The translations under genes and the position numbers were made by a program. Positions 39,134 to 46,906 of a stretch of DNA of 49,285 bases are shown one piece after another. Source of the DNA: Pseudonocardia sp. SCN 73-27. GTDB lineage: Bacteria > Actinomycetota > Actinomycetes > Mycobacteriales > Pseudonocardiaceae. Positions within the stretch are counted from its first letter, which is position 1. Each line of letters opens with the position of its first letter. Below the pieces are notes generated by a model. It did no database searches, was not told the origin of the DNA, and saw nothing but the letters and a program-made list of their open reading frames with translations. The DNA lies in assembly GCA_001725415.1 (NCBI GenBank), contig MEGH01000007.1, positions 213,743-263,027 on the forward strand. Direction: 5' to 3'.

Positions 39134-40141
39134 CACCACGGCGCCGCGCCCCGCGGTGACCGCTTCCCGGGCCAGCTGCGCCGCACCGACGACCGCGGCC
39201 GCGTCGCCCAGCTGGGCCGTGCGGATCCGCGCCAGCGGGCGGTGACCCGCGCCGGTGACGATGCGCGCGTAGTGTTCCCGCGCGGCGTCGAGGAACAGCG
39301 GCGCCGACCCCGACACCCCACCGCCGACGACCACCACCTCGGGGTCGAACACGTCGGCGACCAGGGCGAGGCCCTCCCCCAGCCAGTGTCCGAGCTCGGC
39401 CATCGCCCGGCGGGCGATGCGGTCGCCCTCGCGGGCGGCGGCGGCGACGCGCTGCCCGCTGATCCGCCCCGGATCGGCGGCGGCGTCACGGGCGAGGATC
39501 GACCCGCCCGACCGGTCGGCGCCCAACAGCTCCAATGCGGTCGTGGCCAGCGCGGTGCCGCTGCAGTAGCGCTCCCAGCAGCCACGTTTGCCGCACGGGC
39601 AGGGCCGCCCGTCAGGCACCACGCGCAGGTGGCCGAGCTCGGGGGCGACGCCATGGGCACCGCGGAACAGCTCCCCGCCCATCAGCAGGGCCGCCCCGAT
39701 CCCCGTGCCGAGCGCGACGAACACGGCCGTCGACGCGCCCGCGGCAGCGCCGAAGCGGCGCTCGGCCAGGGCTGCGGCATTGGCGTCGTGCTCGACGACG
39801 GTCGGCAGGCCCAGCCGGGCACCGACGCGGGTCGCGACGGGCGCGTCGCGCCACGACAGGTGCGGTGCGTAGCGGACGGTGTCGCGGTCGCGAGCCACGA
39901 ACCCGGCCAGCGCGAGTCCGGTGGCGCGCACCGGGTGCCGGCGGGCCAGCTCGCTCACGACGCCCGCGATCGTCTCCTCGAGGGCCTCCTCCCCGACGGG
40001 CGTGGGGGCGCGGACGGTGTCGAGGACCTGGCCCTCGGCGTCGACGACACCGGCCCGGACGCTGGTGCCGCCGACGTCGACGCCGACCGCGAGCAGCTGC
40101 TCGTCGTCGGCGGCGTCCGTCCCGGTGGTGCGGCCGCTCAT
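39125..40141 (-). CDS. ROK family sugar kinase (glucokinase-like)
   Basis: A 338-residue ROK protein. The ATP phosphate loop is DVGGTSVRA (22-30), the acceptor-site ELGH motif is present (PELGHLRV), and the zinc-binding CPCGKRGCWE follows; the adenosine motif GGGVSGSAP is near the end. These support an active kinase, probably for glucose or N-acetylmannosamine-like sugars, rather than a repressor, since no DNA-binding domain precedes it. The ATG start overlaps the stop of the upstream gene (ATGA), coupling it to the ArsA-like operon. Confidence 0.92.
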   Translation of the reverse strand: MSGRTTGTDAADDEQLLAVGVDVGGTSVRAGVVDAEGQVLDTVRAPTPVGEEALEETIAGVVSELARRHPVRATGLALAGFVARDRDTVRYAPHLSWRDAPVATRVGARLGLPTVVEHDANAAALAERRFGAAAGASTAVFVALGTGIGAALLMGGELFRGAHGVAPELGHLRVVPDGRPCPCGKRGCWERYCSGTALATTALELLGADRSGGSILARDAAADPGRISGQRVAAAAREGDRIARRAMAELGHWLGEGLALVADVFDPEVVVVGGGVSGSAPLFLDAAREHYARIVTGAGHRPLARIRTAQLGDAAAVVGAAQLAREAVTAGRGAVVGP

Positions 40142-40521
40142 CCGCGGGTCACGGTGATGCGCTGCACCGTGGGTCGCGACGGCTGGTCGGTGCCCGCGGG
40201 CGGGGCCGGTGGTGCTGCGGCGCCGTTGCCCTCGTCGAGGGCGGCGCGCAGGACGGCGAGCAGCCCGGAGGCGTGTTCGGCGAGCTGGGCCGCGAGCTCG
40301 GGACGTTCGCCGCGCAGCACGGCGATCACCGCGCAGACCGGGCAGGAGGCACAGGCGACCGGTGTGGCGTCCGGATCGCCCGCCGCCGGCGCGGCCGTGG
40401 CGTACCGGTCGAGCGTCGGCTGGAGCCGGTCGATCAGGCCGGCGAGCAGGGTGCGGGCCTCCCCGGCGACTCCGGGGTGCCCTCCACAGGTCGCGCCGGC
40501 GTCGGCATCGGGGGAGGTCAT
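40138..40521 (-). CDS. Conserved hypothetical protein (Rv2183c-like by position)
   Basis: A 127-residue protein with no recognised domain. It has a helical region (GEARTLLAGLIDRLQPTLDRY), a Cys-rich CASCPVCAVIAVLRG segment with three cysteines that could bind a metal, a second helix (AAQLAEHASGLLAVLRAAL) and a Pro/Ala-rich tail. Start and stop overlap the ArsA-like and ROK genes by four bases each, so all three are translated together. The gene after the ArsA-like ATPase in M. tuberculosis is Rv2183c. Confidence 0.75.
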   Translation of the reverse strand: MTSPDADAGATCGGHPGVAGEARTLLAGLIDRLQPTLDRYATAAPAAGDPDATPVACASCPVCAVIAVLRGERPELAAQLAEHASGLLAVLRAALDEGNGAAAPPAPPAGTDQPSRPTVQRITVTRG

Positions 40522-41768
40522 CGCATCCACACCGCGGGGTCGGGCCGGAAGGTCACGCACAGCACCGCCGCGTCGCCGGCGCCGTCGAGGCGGGCGTCGA
40601 CGACCTCGCAGCGGCGCAGCACCGACGGCAACGTCACCGGGCGGCGGGCGAACCCGACGGTGACGACCAGCTCGTCGCCCACCCGGACCAGGTCGAGGGG
40701 GCCGCTGTCGGCGCCGGGCAGGCGAAGGTCGAGCACGAACTCGGAGTCGAGCGCGGTGCCCTCTCCCGCGGTGCGGCGCACGGTCAGCGCGGGCTCGGCG
40801 GCGCCCGGCGGCGGGACGGGGTCGTCGTCGCCGTAGAGGTCGTCGGCCAGCTCCAGCAGCGCGGTGACGCCCGTCGGCTCGGCGGCGGCGTGCCCGACGA
40901 CGCGCACGGCAGCCCCGTCGGCACCCAGCGCGAGCTCGTCGAGGACGGCCCGCTGCTCGGTGTTGCGCTCGCGCAGCCAGGCCGCGGCGGGCCCGCGCAG
41001 CGACGGCGGCGGCGCAGGCACGACCCGGTTGGCGATCAGCCCGTCGACCCGGATGCCGTGCAGCGCAAGGGCTGTACGGGTGCGGCGGGTCTCGGCGGCG
41101 ACGACCCGTTCGGGCGTGAGGACCAGCCGGACGCTGCTGCGCGCCGGGTCGGTGACGAGCGCGGCGAGGCCGCCGAGCTGCTCGGCCAGCGCATCGAGGG
41201 CGTCGACCGTGCGGTCGAGGCGGGCGGCGGAGTCGGCCGAGCCCTTGCCCGCCAGGCCCGCGAGCATCCCGCGGACGGCACGCCGGTGCGCGGGGAAGAG
41301 CCGCTCCAGGTAGGCGGCCAGCGCCTCGGGCAGCGCGAGCAGGCGCAGCGTCTCCGCGGTCGGCCCGCAGTCGACGACCACGACCTCCCACGGACCGGTC
41401 TCGGCGAGCCGCCGCACCTCCGACAGCGCGAGCAGGTCCTCGACGCCGGGCAGCACCGTGAGCTCGTCGGCGAGGATCTCGTCGACCCCGATCCCGGCCA
41501 GCAACGCCCGCAGGTGCCCCTGCAGGGCGCCCCACGCGCCGTCGAGCAGCATCCGGGTGTCGACGTGCGCGGCGCACAGCCCCCCGACGCCCGGCAGCTC
41601 ACGCGGCTCACCGGTGAGCTCGGCGTCGAGCGCGTCACCCAGGGAGTGCGCCGGGTCCGTCGACACCACCAGCGTCTTGCGTCCCGACCGCGCCAGGGTG
41701 GCGGCGGTGGCCGCGGACAGGGTGGTCTTCCCGACCCCGCCCTTGCCGGTGAACAGCACGACCCGCAT
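40518..41768 (-). CDS. ArsA/GET3-like P-loop ATPase
   Basis: A 416-residue ATPase with the deviant Walker A FTGKGGVGKTT (8-16), switch I STDPAHSLGDAL, and VVVVDCGPTAETLRLLALP, all characteristic of ArsA/GET3. The C-terminus has a small beta-rich domain (about 330-416) like the HSP20-like fold seen in related actinobacterial ArsA proteins. No arsenic resistance gene is nearby, so arsenite export is unlikely; a role with membrane or lipid targeting is possible but unproven. Rv2184c is the positional counterpart. Stop overlaps the next gene. Confidence 0.88.
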   Translation of the reverse strand: MRVVLFTGKGGVGKTTLSAATAATLARSGRKTLVVSTDPAHSLGDALDAELTGEPRELPGVGGLCAAHVDTRMLLDGAWGALQGHLRALLAGIGVDEILADELTVLPGVEDLLALSEVRRLAETGPWEVVVVDCGPTAETLRLLALPEALAAYLERLFPAHRRAVRGMLAGLAGKGSADSAARLDRTVDALDALAEQLGGLAALVTDPARSSVRLVLTPERVVAAETRRTRTALALHGIRVDGLIANRVVPAPPPSLRGPAAAWLRERNTEQRAVLDELALGADGAAVRVVGHAAAEPTGVTALLELADDLYGDDDPVPPPGAAEPALTVRRTAGEGTALDSEFVLDLRLPGADSGPLDLVRVGDELVVTVGFARRPVTLPSVLRRCEVVDARLDGAGDAAVLCVTFRPDPAVWMR

Positions 41769-41824
41769 CCGACGAGCGTAGCGGCGCGGACGCCCGTGGC
41801 CGTGCCCGGCGGGCCCGGTTCGAC

Positions 41825-42262
41825 TCAGCCCTGCTCGACGCGGCGCTTGAGACCCTTCAACGCGGTGTCGATGATGACCTTCTCGGCCTTGCGGCGCAGC
41901 ATGCCGATCATCGGGATGTTGAGGTCCACCGCCAGCGAGTAGGTGACCGTCGTCGACGTACCGTCGCCCTCGAGGACGTAGGACCCGTTCTGCGCCTTCT
42001 GCATCTGGCCCTTGACCAGGTTCCAGCTGACCGAGCTGCCGTCGGGCGCCCAGTCGTAGTCGAGGGTGTAGGAGTCCTTGATGGGGCCGGCGTCCATCGT
42101 GAACTTCACGCGGCGGGCCCGGCCGTCGGCACCCTCGTCGAGGATCTCGACCGTCTTCATCTGCTCCGCCCACTTCGGGTAGGCCTCGAAGTCGGCGATG
42201 ACCGCCATCACCCGCTGCGGGTCCGCGGCGATCGAGATAGAGGACGTGGTCGCGTCGGCCAT
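41825..42262 (-). CDS. SRPBCC family (polyketide cyclase/START-like) protein
   Basis: A 145-residue START/Bet v1-fold protein with the usual pattern: TSSISIAADPQRVMAVIADFEAYPKWAEQM, alternating beta strands (RRVKFTMDAGPIKDSYTLDYDW, SVSWNLVKGQMQKAQNGSYVLE), and a C-terminal long helix. It likely binds a lipid or other hydrophobic ligand. Rv2185c lies in this place in M. tuberculosis. A 56-base gap separates it from the ArsA-like gene, with the same direction. Confidence 0.9.
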   Translation of the reverse strand: MADATTSSISIAADPQRVMAVIADFEAYPKWAEQMKTVEILDEGADGRARRVKFTMDAGPIKDSYTLDYDWAPDGSSVSWNLVKGQMQKAQNGSYVLEGDGTSTTVTYSLAVDLNIPMIGMLRRKAEKVIIDTALKGLKRRVEQG

Positions 42263-42297
42263 GCGCGGAGGTTACCGTCCCGCGGCCGCCGGGACCG

Positions 42298-43086
42298 TCA
42301 CCACCGCAGCACGTACGGCACCGGGTCGCGCCGGAAGTAGCCGACGTTCACGCATTCGGTGCGTCCGCGCCGCACCCGTTGCGACAGCGGCTGGTGGACG
42401 TGGCCCGACAGCGCGGCGCGCGGCCGGTCGCGGTCGATCACCTCGACGAGGCCCGGACCGGTCGCCTCGGGCCCGCGGGTGACGGTGTCGTAGGCCAGCT
42501 CGGTGATCGCGGGCGGGACGTGGCTGCACAGCACGTCGACGTCGGTGAACCCGTCGACGACCGCCGTGTACTCCTCCCACGACACCAGGTTGGGCCGCCA
42601 CGCCGGGCCCGCCCGGAAGGGCACACCCGGTGGCAGCGGCGCCCCGCCGACGAACGCGAACCGCAGCCCGCCGATCTCGGCGACCTTCCCGTCGACGAGC
42701 TGGACCCCCGGCCCGGCGTGGGCCGGCCAGAGGTGCGGGACGTCGACGTTGCCGGGGATCGCCCAGGTCGGCACGGACAGCACGGCGAACATCCGCGCGT
42801 ACTGCTCGGAGATCGCCTCCTCGACCAGCGCCCGCGGGTCGCCCACCGCCGCCCAGGCCGCGGTCGCGTACTCCCGCAACGCGTTCCGGTCGCCGGTGCG
42901 GCGCAGCTGCGCCAGCCGGCCGCTCACCTCGGTACCCAGGACCGTGCCGACGATCCCGCCCGCGGGGTCGCCGTAGTCGATGAAGTCGACGAGATCGCCG
43001 AGGACGACCAGCGCGTCGGCACCGTCGCCCGCCCGGGCGAGCCCCTCGACGTTGCCGTGGACGTCGGAGACCACGTGCACGCGCAT
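42298..43086 (-). CDS. Calcineurin-like metallophosphoesterase
   Basis: A 262-residue phosphoesterase. The metal-binding motifs are SDVHGN (Asp8, His10), GDLVDF (Asp31), IPGNVD, SHVPP and SGHVHQP, in the canonical order. The substrate cannot be inferred; some relatives act on cyclic nucleotides or lipids. The ATG at 43086 begins right at the first motif. It is inserted between two SRPBCC genes, unlike the M. tuberculosis order. The palindromic repeat copy 2 lies just upstream. Confidence 0.9.
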   Translation of the reverse strand: MRVHVVSDVHGNVEGLARAGDGADALVVLGDLVDFIDYGDPAGGIVGTVLGTEVSGRLAQLRRTGDRNALREYATAAWAAVGDPRALVEEAISEQYARMFAVLSVPTWAIPGNVDVPHLWPAHAGPGVQLVDGKVAEIGGLRFAFVGGAPLPPGVPFRAGPAWRPNLVSWEEYTAVVDGFTDVDVLCSHVPPAITELAYDTVTRGPEATGPGLVEVIDRDRPRAALSGHVHQPLSQRVRRGRTECVNVGYFRRDPVPYVLRW

Positions 43087-43105
43087 GCCACGACGCTACA
43101 GACCT

Positions 43106-43145
43106 GTGAGTGGCGATACTCGTCATGGCCAATATCGCCACTCAC
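43106..43145. repeat. 40-base palindromic repeat, copy 2
   Basis: GTGAGTGGCGATA pairs perfectly over 13 bases with TATCGCCACTCAC around a 14-base loop that contains CATGGC. Same length, ends and flanking CGACC as copy 1 at 36542. The stop codon of the gene ending at 43142 is inside the right arm. Confidence 0.8.
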
Positions 43146-43558
43146 GACCTCGCGGGAACGCCCGCCGACGGCGGCGGCTCCCCGGGGGCGCGGCCGTCCT
43201 CCAGGGACCGCTTGAGCGCCAACGCCAGCGTCTTCGCCGCGCGGTGGCGGCGCCGCGCCTCGGCGGCGGCCCGGCGCGGCGGCAGCGGCACCGGCGCCCC
43301 GTCGGGGCCCGACCCGTCGGCGCGCAGGTAGTAGTGCAGGACGGTGCCGTCGAGCACCTCCTCCAGCCACACCTCCATGCTGCCGACGAGCGCGCCCGTC
43401 ACCGTCCAGCGCATCCCCTGGTCGCCGCGGTCGGTGACGGTGCGCAGGCGCAGGTCCGGCCACATCCGCGGCCATCCCGCCGGATCGGCGAACACCGCGG
43501 CCACGCGGGGGCGGGTGACGACGAGGAACGTCTCGTCCATCACGTCGACCGTCGGCAT
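43142..43558 (-). CDS. SRPBCC-like protein (Rv2186c position)
   Basis: A 138-residue protein with a START-like start (VDVMDETFLVVTRPRVAAVFADPAGWPRMWPDL) and strands (MRWTVTGALVGSMEVWLEEVLDGTVLHYYLRA), followed by a long basic helix (RRAAAEARRRHRAAKTLALALKRSL) and a Pro-rich end. Probably binds a hydrophobic ligand; function unknown. The stop codon lies inside a palindromic repeat. The start faces fadD15 across 132 bases. Confidence 0.82.
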   Translation of the reverse strand: MPTVDVMDETFLVVTRPRVAAVFADPAGWPRMWPDLRLRTVTDRGDQGMRWTVTGALVGSMEVWLEEVLDGTVLHYYLRADGSGPDGAPVPLPPRRAAAEARRRHRAAKTLALALKRSLEDGRAPGEPPPSAGVPARS

Positions 43559-43690
43559 CGTGCGAGGTACCCCCGTTCGCAGGTGCGGGCCGGGTGGGCC
43601 ACCGACGGCCCGGCCGCGACGGTGCGGCGCCGCCGTCGATCACGATAGTTTTGTGAGTATTACCCCACCGGTGTGGCACAGGAGGTCTGC
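43559..43690. promoter_or_regulatory. Divergent promoter region before fadD15
   Basis: The stretch 43640-43675 (CACGATAGTTTTGTGAGTATTACC) is one of the most AT-rich spots in the window and sits 20-50 bases before the fadD15 start, as a promoter should. A strong AGGAGGT ribosome site at 43680-43686 then fixes the GTG start. Exact -35/-10 elements cannot be assigned. Confidence 0.45.
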
Positions 43691-45499
43691 GTGCGCGAGT
43701 ACAGCGTGCCCACGACGATCGAGATCGGCCCGCGTGAAACCCTGCTCGATCCCGTGCTCGAGGCCGAGCGCGAGCACCCGGCCGAGGTGCTGATCCGTCG
43801 CACCGACGCCGCGGGGATCTGGCGTGACGTCACGGCGGCCGAGTTCGGCGCCCAGGTGCGTGCCGTGGCGCGCGGGCTCGTCGCCGCCGGGGTCGGTGCG
43901 GGCGAGCGGGTGGCGCTGCTGTCGCGCACCCGTTACGAGTGGACGCTGCTCGACTACGCGATCCTCTCGGCCGGCGCCGTCACCGTGCCCATCTACGAGA
44001 CGTCCTCCGCCGAGCAGATCGCCTGGATCCTGTCCGACTCCGGTGCCGTCGCGGCCGTCGTCGAGACCGACCGGCACGCCGGCCTGGTCGCCGAGGCCGA
44101 CCCGGGCCTCGAGAAGGTGTGGACGATCGAGCCCACCTCCGGGGACGGCGCCGTCGACGCGCTGACCGCGCTCGGCACCGACGTGTCCGACGACGACGTC
44201 CGCGCCCGCCACGAGGCCGTCGGCGCCGACGACCTGGCCACCCTGATCTACACCTCCGGCACCACCGGCCGGCCCAAGGGCGTCGAGCTCACCCACCGCA
44301 ACCTCGTCTCCGAGGTCCACGGCACCCGCCAGGTCCTCGCCGAGCTGCTCAACGTCGACGGCTCGGTGCTGCTGTTCCTGCCGCTGGCACACATCTTCGG
44401 CAAGGTCATCCAGTGCGGCGCCATCGCCAGCCGCACGACCATCGGGCACACTCCCGACGTCAAGGACCTCCTCGGCGACCTCGCCTCCTTCCGGCCGACG
44501 TTCCTGCTCGCGGTCCCCCGCGTGTTCGAGAAGGTCTACAACGGCGCCCGGCAGAAGGCGCACTCCGAGGGCAAGGGCGCGATCTTCGACATCGCCGACG
44601 CCACCGCCGTCGCCTGGAGCCGGGCCCTCGACGAGGGTGGCCCCGGGCTGGGGCTCAAGATCAAGCACGCCGTGTTCGACCGGCTCGTCTACGGCAAGCT
44701 GCGCGCGGCCGTCGGCGGCCGGGTCCTGGGCGCCGTCTCGGGCAGCGCGCCGCTCGGCGAGCGGCTGGGCCACTTCTTCCGCGGCATCGGGCTGCCGGTG
44801 CTGGAAGGCTACGGCCTCACCGAGACCTCCGCCGGGATCACGGTCAACGCGATGTCGGCGCAGCGCGTCGGCACCGTCGGACGCCCCGTCCCCGGACAGT
44901 CGGTCAAGATCGCCGACGACGGAGAGATCCTGCTCAAGGGCAGCATCGTCTTCTCCCGGTACTGGAAGAACCCCACCGCGACCGCCGAGGCGATCGAGGA
45001 CGGCTGGTTCCACAGCGGCGACATCGGCGAGCTCGACGACCAGGGCTTCCTGCGGATCACCGGCCGCAAGAAGGAGATCATCGTCACCGCCGGCGGCAAG
45101 AACGTCGCCCCCGCCGTGCTGGAGGACCGGCTGCGGGCCCACCCGTTGATCAGCCAGTGCATGGTCGTCGGCGACGCGCAGCCGTTCATCGCCGCGCTCG
45201 TGACCGTCGACCCCGAGGCGCTGCCCGGGTGGCTCGAGCGCAACGGCAAGCCCACCGCTACGGTCGCCGACGTCGTCGACGACCCCGACCTGCGCAAGGA
45301 GATCGAGGCCGCGGTCGCCGACGCCAACATGGCCGTGTCACGCGCCGAGCAGATCCGGGAGTTCCGGATCCTGCCCGGCGACTTCACCGAGGCCACCGGC
45401 GAGCTGACGCCGACGATGAAGGTGAAGCGGGCCGTCGTCGCGAGCAACCACGCCGACGTCATCGCCGGCATCTATTCCGGCACCCGCCAACCGGCCTGA
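43691..45499 (+). CDS. fadD15: Long-chain fatty acyl-CoA synthetase FadD15
   Basis: A 602-residue AMP-forming ligase that activates long-chain fatty acids as acyl-CoA. It shows the P-loop LIYTSGTTGRPKG, LLFLPLAHIFGK, EGYGLTETSAG, DGWFHSGDIG and the C-terminal ITGRKKEIIVTAGGKNVAP hinge, then TPTMKVKR with the catalytic Lys near the end. Very close in pattern to M. tuberculosis FadD15 (Rv2187). The GTG at 43691 with its AGGAGGT site is preferred over an in-frame GTG six codons earlier. Convergent with the mannosyltransferase gene pimB. Confidence 0.96.
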   Translation: MREYSVPTTIEIGPRETLLDPVLEAEREHPAEVLIRRTDAAGIWRDVTAAEFGAQVRAVARGLVAAGVGAGERVALLSRTRYEWTLLDYAILSAGAVTVPIYETSSAEQIAWILSDSGAVAAVVETDRHAGLVAEADPGLEKVWTIEPTSGDGAVDALTALGTDVSDDDVRARHEAVGADDLATLIYTSGTTGRPKGVELTHRNLVSEVHGTRQVLAELLNVDGSVLLFLPLAHIFGKVIQCGAIASRTTIGHTPDVKDLLGDLASFRPTFLLAVPRVFEKVYNGARQKAHSEGKGAIFDIADATAVAWSRALDEGGPGLGLKIKHAVFDRLVYGKLRAAVGGRVLGAVSGSAPLGERLGHFFRGIGLPVLEGYGLTETSAGITVNAMSAQRVGTVGRPVPGQSVKIADDGEILLKGSIVFSRYWKNPTATAEAIEDGWFHSGDIGELDDQGFLRITGRKKEIIVTAGGKNVAPAVLEDRLRAHPLISQCMVVGDAQPFIAALVTVDPEALPGWLERNGKPTATVADVVDDPDLRKEIEAAVADANMAVSRAEQIREFRILPGDFTEATGELTPTMKVKRAVVASNHADVIAGIYSGTRQPA

Positions 45500-45523
45500 C
45501 CCTGCGCCTGGTCCGGGTCAGCC
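45493..45523. terminator. Bidirectional hairpin between fadD15 and pimB
   Basis: GGC-C-TGACCC pairs with GGGTCAGCC around a 12-base loop with one bulged C. Both stop codons are within the stem. Confidence 0.6.
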
Positions 45524-46657
45524 GACGGGCGTCCCGGCGAGGAAGTGCCGCAGCCGTGCGACGCCCGCGGCCCACGTCCAGTCGGAGAGCATCCACTCCC
45601 GGCCCGCCGCGCCCATCCGGGCCGCGCGATCCGGGTCGGCCAGCAGCCCGCCGACGGCGGCGACCAGCGCGTCGAGATCACGGCCGTCGACGACGTGGCC
45701 GGTGACACCCTCGCGCACCGTCTCCGGTGCCCCGCCCGAGTCCCCGGCGACGACCGGCACCCCGGACGCCGACGCCTCCAGCAGCACGATGCCCAGGCCC
45801 TCGACGTCCAGCCCCCGGCCGCGGGTGCGGCAGGGCAGCGAGAACACGTCGGCGACGGCCTGGTGGGCGGCGAGCTCGTCGGCGGGGACGGCGCCGGTGA
45901 ACACCACCTGCCCGGCGACACCCGCGTCGGCGGCGAGGCGGCGCAGCCGGTCGTCGTCCGGGCCGCCGCCGACGAGCAGCAGCCGGGTCCCGGGCACCCG
46001 CTCCCGCAGCGTGGGCAGGGCCCGGACCAGCATGTCCTGGCCCTTGCGGGCGACCAGCCGCGACACGCACGCCACGACAGGTGCCTCCCCCAGCCCGTAG
46101 CGGGCACGGAGCTCGGCACGGGCGGCGGGGTCGGGGCGGAACACGTCGGCGTCGATGCCCGGCGGAAGATGTTCGAGCGCCGCCCACGCCCCGAACGCGG
46201 CCGCCACCCGACCGCGGGTGTACCGGGACACGACGGTGAGGACGTCGGCGTCGGACCCGATGCGCCGCAACGCCTGCCGGGCGCCGGGCAGCATCGACCA
46301 GCCCACCTCGTGGCCGTGTGTGCTGGCGACGACCCGGCGGATCCCCGCCCGCGCCCGCAGCCCCGGCCCCAGCAGCGCCAGCGGCGCCGCCGCGCCGAAC
46401 CAGACCGTCTCGGCGCCGTGTTCGCGGACCAGAGCGGCGGCGCGGCGCGCCACGTCGGGGGTGGGCAGCATCAGCGACGTCGGGTGGCGGTGCACCGGAT
46501 AGCCGCGGTGGGCGTCGAACGCGAGCGCGCCCTCCCAGGCGGGGGCGTAGACGACGAGCTCGCCCGGGGGGAGGCGGTCGGCGAGGGCCTGCAGGTAGGT
46601 CTGGATGCCACCGGCTCGGGGTGGGAAGTCGTTCGTCACGAGCAACGTGCGGGCCAC
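45518..46657 (-). CDS. pimB: GDP-mannose-dependent alpha-(1->6)-phosphatidylinositol monomannoside mannosyltransferase PimB
   Basis: A 379-residue GT4 glycosyltransferase that adds the second mannose to phosphatidylinositol monomannoside (PIM1 to PIM2), the anchor of lipomannan. It starts VARTLLVTNDFPPRAGGIQTYL, has STHGHEVGWSMLPGARQALRRIG, and the donor-site SRLVARKGQDMLVRALP and GDSGGAPETV. The GTG at 46657 matches the N-terminus of M. tuberculosis PimB' (Rv2188c) as I recall it. It acts in the same pathway as mptA earlier in the window. Confidence 0.95.
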   Translation of the reverse strand: MARTLLVTNDFPPRAGGIQTYLQALADRLPPGELVVYAPAWEGALAFDAHRGYPVHRHPTSLMLPTPDVARRAAALVREHGAETVWFGAAAPLALLGPGLRARAGIRRVVASTHGHEVGWSMLPGARQALRRIGSDADVLTVVSRYTRGRVAAAFGAWAALEHLPPGIDADVFRPDPAARAELRARYGLGEAPVVACVSRLVARKGQDMLVRALPTLRERVPGTRLLLVGGGPDDDRLRRLAADAGVAGQVVFTGAVPADELAAHQAVADVFSLPCRTRGRGLDVEGLGIVLLEASASGVPVVAGDSGGAPETVREGVTGHVVDGRDLDALVAAVGGLLADPDRAARMGAAGREWMLSDWTWAAGVARLRHFLAGTPVG

Positions 46658-46906
46658 GGCCGGTGAAGCTACCGACCCCGCCCCTCCCCCTACCCGGGCG
46701 ACCCCCACGTCGCCCGCCGAGCTCGACACGGGACCGGTCCCATGGGCGCGGCGACCCGCCTGACGTCGAACTCGGCGCTGATCGGGGCGGCCGCGACGCG
46801 AGGCGGCGCCCGTCCGGCGGGGCGGCGGCCGGTCCGGGCCGCCGCCCCCTCCGCCGGGGAGCGGACGTTCACGGCGCGGCCGGGTCGGGGCCCGGCCGCG
46901 CCCGGA
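46658..46906. other. Gap between pimB and the NlpC/P60 gene
   Basis: I see no gene here; the Rv2189c slot is empty. The sequence is extremely GC-rich and holds no clear operator. Confidence 0.4.
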
